Assembly (NCBI GenBank): GCA_029287515.1
Contig: JARFQZ010000239.1
Span: 1-10,992 of the forward strand
DNA: 10,992 bases
Reading direction: 5' to 3'
Source: Lysobacterales bacterium
GTDB taxonomy: Bacteria; Pseudomonadota; Gammaproteobacteria; Xanthomonadales; SZUA-36
Of this stretch, positions 6,698-10,992 are shown one piece after another. The translations under genes were made by a program, and so were the position numbers. Position 1 is the stretch's first letter. The number at the start of each line of letters is the position of its first letter. A model generated the notes under the pieces. That model saw only the letters and a program-made list of their open reading frames with translations, was not told the DNA's origin and did no database searches.

Positions 6698-9145
6698 ATG
6701 ATAAGAATTTTAGCTCTGATCCTGAGTTGCCTGTTGTGGGCCAATACCGCACAGGGGACAGACTCATTCACCATATCGGATATTCGCGTAGAAGGCCTGC
6801 AGCGGATATCTGAGGGCACCGTATACAATTACCTGCCCCTGAACCCCGGCGATACGCTGACCCCGTCCAATGCCCGCGCTTCGATCAGGGAGCTTTACCG
6901 CACCGGCTTCTTCCAGGATATCCGCCTGGACAGGGAGGGCAACATCCTGGTCATCACCGTCCGGGAAAGGCCGGCCATTGCCAACGTTACCCTCTCGGGA
7001 AACAAGGCCATCAAGGACGAAGAACTCCGCCGGGTGCTTTTCGACATCGGGTTGTCCGAGGGCGAGGTGTTCGACCGGCTGGTGCTGGACCGTCTCCGGC
7101 AGGAACTGATCAACCAGTATTTCAGCCAGGGCCGTTACGCCGTCAGTGTCGACACGCGCGTCACCGAGCTTGACCGCAACCGCGTCCGCATCGCCATCGT
7201 GATCGATGAAGGCGACGTGGCGGAAATCAAGCACATCAACATCGTGGGTAACGAAACTTTTACGGACAAGGAAATCCGCGAGGACTTCGAAGCAGACATC
7301 AAGCCCAAGTGGAAATTCTGGTCCAAGGAGGGCCAGTATTCGCGCGAGAAACTCTCGGGAGACATGGAAAAGCTCCGCTCCTATTATCTCGACCGCGGAT
7401 ATGTCGATTTCAGTATTGAATCAACCCAGGTCTCCATCGGGCCCGACAAGGAAAACATTTACATTACCGCGAACATCGTGGAAGGCGATGTCTATGGTGT
7501 AGACGAGGTTTCGATCACGGGCGACCTGGTGATCGACGAAGGCACGCTAAGGCGCCTTATCGTGGCCCAACCCGGTGAAATTTTTTCGCGCAAAAAGGTG
7601 GAACAAAGTGTAGAGAACATCACTTCGGTGCTTTCCAACATCGGCTACGCCTTTGCCAATGTGAACCCGATTACCGATGTGGACCGCGACAACCGCCTGG
7701 TGTCGATCAACTTTTTTGTCGATCCCGGCAAGCGCGTTTATATCAACCGAATCCAGTTCGTTGGCAACAACAAGACCAAGGATGAAGTCCTGCGCCGTGA
7801 AATGCGCCAAATGGAAGGTGCCTGGTTCTCTCAGTCCGCCATTGACCGTTCCAAGGTCCGCATGCAGCGACTGAGCTTTTTTGAAACGGTCGAAATAGAA
7901 ACACCCGCGGTACCTGGCACAGACGACCAGGTGGACGTCATTGTCACCGTGGTGGAACGCCCGGCAGGCAGCTTTACCGTCGGGCTGGGTTATTCGCAGG
8001 TTCAGAGCCTGATTTTTTCACTCAGTATCCAGCAGGAAAACTTTATCGGCAGCGGCAAACGCCTGGGGCTGGGCATCTCGCACAGTAGCATCATCAGCAG
8101 CATTAACCTTTCTTACGACAACCCGTACTGGACAGATGACGGCGTCAGCCGTGGTTTCTATGCCCGATACCAGGAATTTGACCAGGGAGCGGCCAACATC
8201 TCCACCTTCACCTCCAGCGAATGGGCGCTGGGCGTCAATTTTGGCGCGCCGATAACCGAGGTCGATTACCTGCGATCGGGTCTCGGCTACCGCAATTCGT
8301 CTCTGAACATCGGCCAGTTCACCTGTGTTGAGACCGATCCGGAAAACCCGACGATCTGTATTGAATTCGGTCTCGCGCCCAGGGCTGGCGACCCGCTCTC
8401 AGCATCGCTCGACTTCAATGGAGACGGGGTCATCTCAGAAGATGAAAGGAACTTTGACATCATTGACTGGACGGCCAGCTGGACCCGGGACAGCCGAAAC
8501 CACTTCCTGAACCCGAGCCGTGGTTCCGCCCAGTCATTTACCATACAGGCTTCGCTGCCCGGCAGTTCCAGGAAGTACTACAAGCTGTTCTATCGCGGCG
8601 CCAAATTCTGGCCTATCTGGCGCGGCCTGGTTTTTTCAGTACGCGGTAACTTCGGGTACGGCGATTCTTACGACAGCTACGACAAGAGATCCCTGGCTAC
8701 ACCCATCGAGGCTGATGTTCCGTTTGGTGAGTGCGACCCGACCGACCTGATGAAACTGGATGACGGTCTTCCCTTTTACGAGCACTTTTACAGTGGCGGG
8801 GTGCGGGACCTGCGCGGTTACGACGACAACACCCTCGGACCGAAGGACGCCTTCTGCCGTGCCGTGGGCGGCGACTTCAAGGTGGCCGGCGGCATGGGGC
8901 TGGCGTTCCCGACGCCGTTTGCGGGCGGCGCAAGCGGAACCCGCATCGCGCTGTTCGTAGATACCGGTTACGTGTACGAGAGCATCGAAGATTTCGACGC
9001 CGAAAAGCTGCGCGGTTCCTTCGGCCTGTCCGTCACCTGGGAAGCCCCGGTCGGCCCGATCGTGATCTCCTACGCATTCCCGTTCAACGACCAGGAAGGC
9101 GACCGTACCGAGGACCTGCAGTTCTCCTTCGGCACGACGTTCTGA
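6698..9145 (+). CDS. bamA: Outer membrane protein assembly factor BamA
   Basis: BamA (Omp85 family) is the core of the machine that folds beta-barrel proteins into the outer membrane. I take the ATG at 6698, 13 bases after the rseP stop. It gives 815 residues and begins directly with a signal peptide (about 1-20, ending TAQG). A TTG at 6653 would prepend 15 residues inside rseP and bury the signal. No clear Shine-Dalgarno precedes 6698. Five POTRA domains follow (about 21-92, 93-172, 175-263, 264-345, 346-424), the fifth with VGNNKTKDEVLRREMRQMEG. The barrel runs from about 425 to the end, with LRGY at 705-708 (Arg706) matching the family's VRGF lid motif, and a terminal Phe as in outer-membrane barrels. 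Loop L4 holds an EF-hand-like sequence (572-583), and mature BamA has only four cysteines: 543, 554, 679 and 720. Confidence 0.98.
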   Translation: MIRILALILSCLLWANTAQGTDSFTISDIRVEGLQRISEGTVYNYLPLNPGDTLTPSNARASIRELYRTGFFQDIRLDREGNILVITVRERPAIANVTLSGNKAIKDEELRRVLFDIGLSEGEVFDRLVLDRLRQELINQYFSQGRYAVSVDTRVTELDRNRVRIAIVIDEGDVAEIKHINIVGNETFTDKEIREDFEADIKPKWKFWSKEGQYSREKLSGDMEKLRSYYLDRGYVDFSIESTQVSIGPDKENIYITANIVEGDVYGVDEVSITGDLVIDEGTLRRLIVAQPGEIFSRKKVEQSVENITSVLSNIGYAFANVNPITDVDRDNRLVSINFFVDPGKRVYINRIQFVGNNKTKDEVLRREMRQMEGAWFSQSAIDRSKVRMQRLSFFETVEIETPAVPGTDDQVDVIVTVVERPAGSFTVGLGYSQVQSLIFSLSIQQENFIGSGKRLGLGISHSSIISSINLSYDNPYWTDDGVSRGFYARYQEFDQGAANISTFTSSEWALGVNFGAPITEVDYLRSGLGYRNSSLNIGQFTCVETDPENPTICIEFGLAPRAGDPLSASLDFNGDGVISEDERNFDIIDWTASWTRDSRNHFLNPSRGSAQSFTIQASLPGSSRKYYKLFYRGAKFWPIWRGLVFSVRGNFGYGDSYDSYDKRSLATPIEADVPFGECDPTDLMKLDDGLPFYEHFYSGGVRDLRGYDDNTLGPKDAFCRAVGGDFKVAGGMGLAFPTPFAGGASGTRIALFVDTGYVYESIEDFDAEKLRGSFGLSVTWEAPVGPIVISYAFPFNDQEGDRTEDLQFSFGTTF
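8411..8446 (+). other. EF-hand-like calcium-binding loop in BamA extracellular loop L4
   Basis: Residues 572-583 of BamA read DFNGDGVISEDE. This matches the canonical 12-residue EF-hand / dockerin-type calcium loop: Asp at 1, Asn at 3, Asp at 5, Gly at 6, Ile at 8 and Glu at 12. Aligned by eye with E. coli BamA, it sits between strands 7 and 8, in surface loop L4, where E. coli has an unrelated sequence. Calcium binding is an inference from the motif; there is no flanking helix pair that I can confirm. Confidence 0.7.
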
Positions 9146-9164
9146 CGGTCGCCACGGCGACCGT
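9145..9164. repeat. Perfect hairpin at the bamA stop codon
   Basis: ACGGTCGC (9145-9152) and GCGACCGT (9157-9164) form an 8-bp perfect stem with a four-base CACG loop. It begins on the last base of the bamA stop codon and overlaps the left end of the next palindromic element. It has no T-run after it, so it is not an intrinsic terminator by itself; it may protect the 3' end of the bamA message. Confidence 0.6.
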
Positions 9165-9241
9165 CATCCCGGGCTTGACCCGGGATCTCCTGCCGACTTG
9201 AAGAGGTCCCGGACAATCGCTCCGCGATTTCCGGGATGACG
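9162..9241. repeat. Short palindromic intergenic repeat (GTCATCCCGG...CCGGGATGAC)
   Basis: An 80-base element is bounded by a perfect 11-bp inverted repeat, CGTCATCCCGG (9162-9172) and CCGGGATGACG (9231-9241). Inside are two further hairpins. One is an 8-bp stem with loop CTTGA (9166-9186, ATCCCGGG / CCCGGGAT). The other is a 13-bp stem with one bulged C (9207-9236). Elements with these GTCATCCCGG ends recur between genes in many proteobacterial genomes and look like REP or MITE-type sequences. The family name is not known to me from sequence alone. No coding capacity of its own. Confidence 0.75.
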
Positions 9242-9250
9242 TCTTTTTTT
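9207..9250 (+). terminator. Probable intrinsic terminator after bamA
   Basis: The stem TCCCGGA (9207-9213) plus AATCGC (9215-9220) pairs with GCGATT (9224-9229) plus TCCGGGA (9230-9236), with a three-base loop TCC and one bulged base. A run of seven T follows at 9244-9250. The T-run is seven bases after this inner stem but only two after the outer inverted repeat that ends at 9241, so either fold could act. This would end the long transcript after bamA and make the repeat element part of the terminator. Confidence 0.5.
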
Positions 9251-9277
9251 CGACGGCATTCCAATTGTCAAAAAACG

Positions 9278-9306
9278 TCAACACAAACCTTGATTCCATG
9301 TAGAAT
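9278..9306 (+). promoter_or_regulatory. Possible sigma-70 type promoter for skp-lpxD-fabZ
   Basis: TAGAAT (9301-9306) matches five of six bases of the -10 consensus. TCAACA (9278-9283) matches four of six of the -35 consensus, with a 17-base spacer. The region between the terminator and skp is AT-rich compared with its surroundings. A transcript from here would start at about 9313-9314, on the skp start codon. I saw no sigma-E type promoter in this gap. Confidence 0.35.
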
Positions 9307-9313
9307 ACGGAGT

Positions 9314-9859
9314 ATGTGGAGATGTGCCCGTACAATTTGCGTTGTACTGCTTTTGTTTGCCCTGGGCTTTTTGCCCGTGTACGCGGCAAGCGCGCAGGAG
9401 TTGCGCATCGCTTATGTCGACATGAAAGCGGTGCTGGACAACGCACCGCAGGTCGTCGCCGGCCGCATCAAGCTCGACCAGGAGTTCCGGTCCCGTAACG
9501 ATGCCATCGAACTGGACGAAATGCGGGGCGATTCGCTCGAACAGCGCCTGGCACAGGGCGACGTGGACGCCGACAACCGCCTGCAGATGGAACGCGACCT
9601 GCGCGAACTCCGCCGCAACATCACCCGTCGCAAGGAAGACCTGAGGGACGAACTTTCCTTCCGCCGCACCGAAGAAGTGCAGGGCCTCGAAGAACAGATC
9701 AACATCGCCGTGCAGGAAATCGCGCGACGCAACGGCTATGACCTCATCGTCTCGAGCCCCGTTATTTACGCCAACCCGGATCTCGACATCACCGACCTGG
9801 TCCTCGAACAGCTCGAGGTGGAATATGCCGCCGACCAGCTGGAGCTCGGAAACGACTGA
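9314..9859 (+). CDS. skp: Periplasmic OMP chaperone Skp (OmpH family)
   Basis: Skp is a trimeric periplasmic chaperone that holds unfolded outer-membrane proteins on their way to BamA. The 181-residue precursor (161 in E. coli) has an N-terminal signal peptide of about 28 residues with a long hydrophobic core and an ASAQ cleavage site. After it comes LRIAYVDMKAVLDNAP, the typical family opening strand. A highly charged helical middle follows (about 60-145, rich in Arg, Glu and Asp), forming the tentacle-like coiled coil. Then comes the closing NGYDLIVSSPVIYANPDLDITDLVL segment, which is given here only as a family landmark. The open frame extends upstream to 9236, but only the ATG at 9314 puts the signal peptide at the N-terminus. 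GGAG at 9309-9312 is too close to that ATG for a normal ribosome binding site. The place between bamA and lpxD is the standard one. Confidence 0.93.
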   Translation: MWRCARTICVVLLLFALGFLPVYAASAQELRIAYVDMKAVLDNAPQVVAGRIKLDQEFRSRNDAIELDEMRGDSLEQRLAQGDVDADNRLQMERDLRELRRNITRRKEDLRDELSFRRTEEVQGLEEQINIAVQEIARRNGYDLIVSSPVIYANPDLDITDLVLEQLEVEYAADQLELGND

Positions 9860-9869
9860 CCACAGGCTC

Positions 9870-10913
9870 ATGAGCACTCGCATGTACAGCCTGTCGGAAC
9901 TGGGCGCCAGGTTCGGACTCGAAGTGCGCGGCGACGAAACCGTATCCATCGAAGGTGTCGGCACCCTGAAATCAAGCGGTCCCGGACAGCTGGCCTTCCT
10001 GGCCAACAAGGCCTACAGGGCCGACCTCCCCGGCACGCAGGCTGGCGCCGTGATCCTGAAAGAAGACGACGCGGAGCAATGCCCCGGTAACTGCCTCGTC
10101 GCCAAGGACCCTTACCTTGCCTTCGCCCGTATAGCTTCCCTGTTCGACCACCGGCCGGAAGGCGCGCCGGGTATTCACCCTTCCGCCGTCGTGGCGGAAA
10201 GCGCCCGACTGGGTGAAAACGTCAGCATCGCGGCGAACGCGGTAATCGGAAGTGGCTGCGCGATCGGCGAAGGCTGCACCATCGGCCCGGGCAGCGTGGT
10301 CGAAGACGACTGTGTACTGGGCGACGGATGTCGCCTGTACGCAAACGTCTCGCTCGGCTACGGCGTGAAACTGGGACGACGCGTCATTGTTCACCCCGGC
10401 GCGGTCATCGGCGCGGACGGATTCGGCATCGCGTTTGCCGGCGACCACTGGGAAAAAGTCCCGCAACTGGGCAGCGTCGACATAGGCGATGACTGCGAGA
10501 TCGGAGCCAATACCTGCATCGACCGCGGCGCCATCGAAGACACCGTGCTGGAAGAAGACGTCCGCATCGACAACCTGTGCCAGGTAGCGCACAACGTGCG
10601 TATCGGGGCCCACACGGCCATAGCCGGCCGCGCCGGCATCGCCGGCAGCTCGAAAATCGGCCGCTACTGCCTGCTGGCAGGCGGCGCCGGCGTTTCCGGG
10701 CACATCGAAATTCCGGATCGCACCACCATCGGTGCGACCTCCACCGTGTTCCGCTCGATGAGCGAACCCGGGACCACCGTTTCATCGCAGCTGCCCGCAA
10801 TGCCTATCCGAAAATGGCAGCGCACCTACGCCAGGCTACAAAAACTCGACGAACTGGCGCGAAGCGTGAAAAATCTTGAGAAACAATTGGAAGAGCTGAA
10901 AAACAATGAGTGA
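9870..10913 (+). CDS. lpxD: UDP-3-O-(3-hydroxyacyl)glucosamine N-acyltransferase
   Basis: LpxD moves a 3-hydroxyacyl chain from acyl carrier protein to the amine of UDP-3-O-acyl-glucosamine, the third step of lipid A synthesis, in the cytoplasm. The 347-residue product (341 in E. coli) has an N-terminal uridine-binding domain (about 1-100) with GQLAFLANKAY. A left-handed beta-helix of hexapeptide repeats follows (about 105-300), including GADGFG and IGANTCIDRGAI. The catalytic His is His241 in CQVAHNVRIG. A charged C-terminal helix ends the protein. The ATG at 9870 is 10 bases after the skp stop; a second ATG at 9882 is also possible and would remove four residues. The frame is open further upstream inside skp, but that part is not LpxD-like. 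Confidence 0.97.
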   Translation: MSTRMYSLSELGARFGLEVRGDETVSIEGVGTLKSSGPGQLAFLANKAYRADLPGTQAGAVILKEDDAEQCPGNCLVAKDPYLAFARIASLFDHRPEGAPGIHPSAVVAESARLGENVSIAANAVIGSGCAIGEGCTIGPGSVVEDDCVLGDGCRLYANVSLGYGVKLGRRVIVHPGAVIGADGFGIAFAGDHWEKVPQLGSVDIGDDCEIGANTCIDRGAIEDTVLEEDVRIDNLCQVAHNVRIGAHTAIAGRAGIAGSSKIGRYCLLAGGAGVSGHIEIPDRTTIGATSTVFRSMSEPGTTVSSQLPAMPIRKWQRTYARLQKLDELARSVKNLEKQLEELKNNE

Positions 10914-10992
10914 AAACATACTGCCGGCCCCGGTGGAAGCCGCCGAGATCGAGAAATACCTGCCGCACCGTTACCCTTTCCTGCTGATCGAC
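10906..10992 (+). CDS. fabZ: 3-hydroxyacyl-ACP dehydratase FabZ, N-terminus (3' partial)
   Basis: The ATG at 10906 overlaps the lpxD stop by eight bases. The 29 codons visible run to the window edge without a stop. The segment IEKYLPHRYPFLLID is the hallmark N-terminus of FabZ, which dehydrates 3-hydroxyacyl-ACP in fatty acid elongation and competes with LpxA and LpxD for 3-hydroxyacyl-ACP. The catalytic residues lie beyond the window. The order lpxD-fabZ (followed by lpxA in relatives) supports the call. GGAAG at 10889-10893 is a distant ribosome binding site, so coupling to lpxD is likely. Confidence 0.95.
   Translation, partial: MSENILPAPVEAAEIEKYLPHRYPFLLID

Noticed and set aside
9070..9264. 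Small minus-strand open frame across the bamA end and the palindromic repeat
   Set aside because: The sequence is translation of the repeat element itself, a common false gene call at such elements.
9236..9313. Upstream extension of the skp frame
   Set aside because: It begins within the palindromic repeat and terminator, and would add 26 residues before the signal peptide with no family similarity.
9738..9869. Upstream extension of the lpxD frame inside skp
   Set aside because: The added residues are Ser/Thr-rich shadow translation of skp; the LpxD N-terminal domain begins just after ATG 9870.
1..10992. A previously undescribed multi-gene system
   Set aside because: Every gene is a known housekeeping or envelope gene in its standard order; no extra gene fits between them.

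Overview
The window is a stretch of core bacterial chromosome from a member of the Proteobacteria, most likely a gammaproteobacterium. The gene order is rpsB (tail only) - tsf - pyrH - frr - uppS - cdsA - dxr - rseP - bamA - skp - lpxD - fabZ (start only). This is the classic translation / envelope-biogenesis cluster of that class. All genes lie on the + strand. Each complete gene has a length and motifs close to its Escherichia coli counterpart. The genus cannot be told from the sequence alone.

Layout. Bases 1-1240 carry the end of ribosomal protein S2, whose C-terminus is a nine-residue tandem repeat followed by a lysine-rich end, and then elongation factor Ts. Bases 1233-2542 carry UMP kinase and ribosome recycling factor. 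Bases 2563-6684 carry undecaprenyl diphosphate synthase, CDP-diglyceride synthetase, DXP reductoisomerase and the site-2 protease RseP. Bases 6698-9145 carry the outer-membrane assembly protein BamA. A 168-base gap follows, holding a palindromic repeat, a likely terminator and a possible promoter. Bases 9314-10992 carry the periplasmic chaperone Skp, the lipid A enzyme LpxD and the first 29 codons of FabZ.

The genes work together in two blocks. The first is translation (S2, EF-Ts, RRF) with pyrimidine nucleotide supply (PyrH). The second is envelope building. Dxr feeds isoprenoid precursors to UppS, which makes the lipid carrier for peptidoglycan and O-antigen. CdsA makes CDP-diacylglycerol for phospholipids. 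RseP is the inner-membrane protease of the envelope stress pathway. BamA and Skp deliver and insert outer-membrane proteins. LpxD and FabZ act at the lipid A / fatty acid branch point. Up to bamA the genes overlap or are separated by fewer than 40 bases with no visible terminator, so they could be read through; skp-lpxD-fabZ look like a separate transcription unit.

I see no mobile gene cluster, CRISPR array, defence system or unknown gene family. The points worth a second look are variations on ordinary genes: the S2 tail repeat, an EF-hand-like calcium loop and a rearranged cysteine pattern in BamA surface loops, and the palindromic element that separates bamA from skp.
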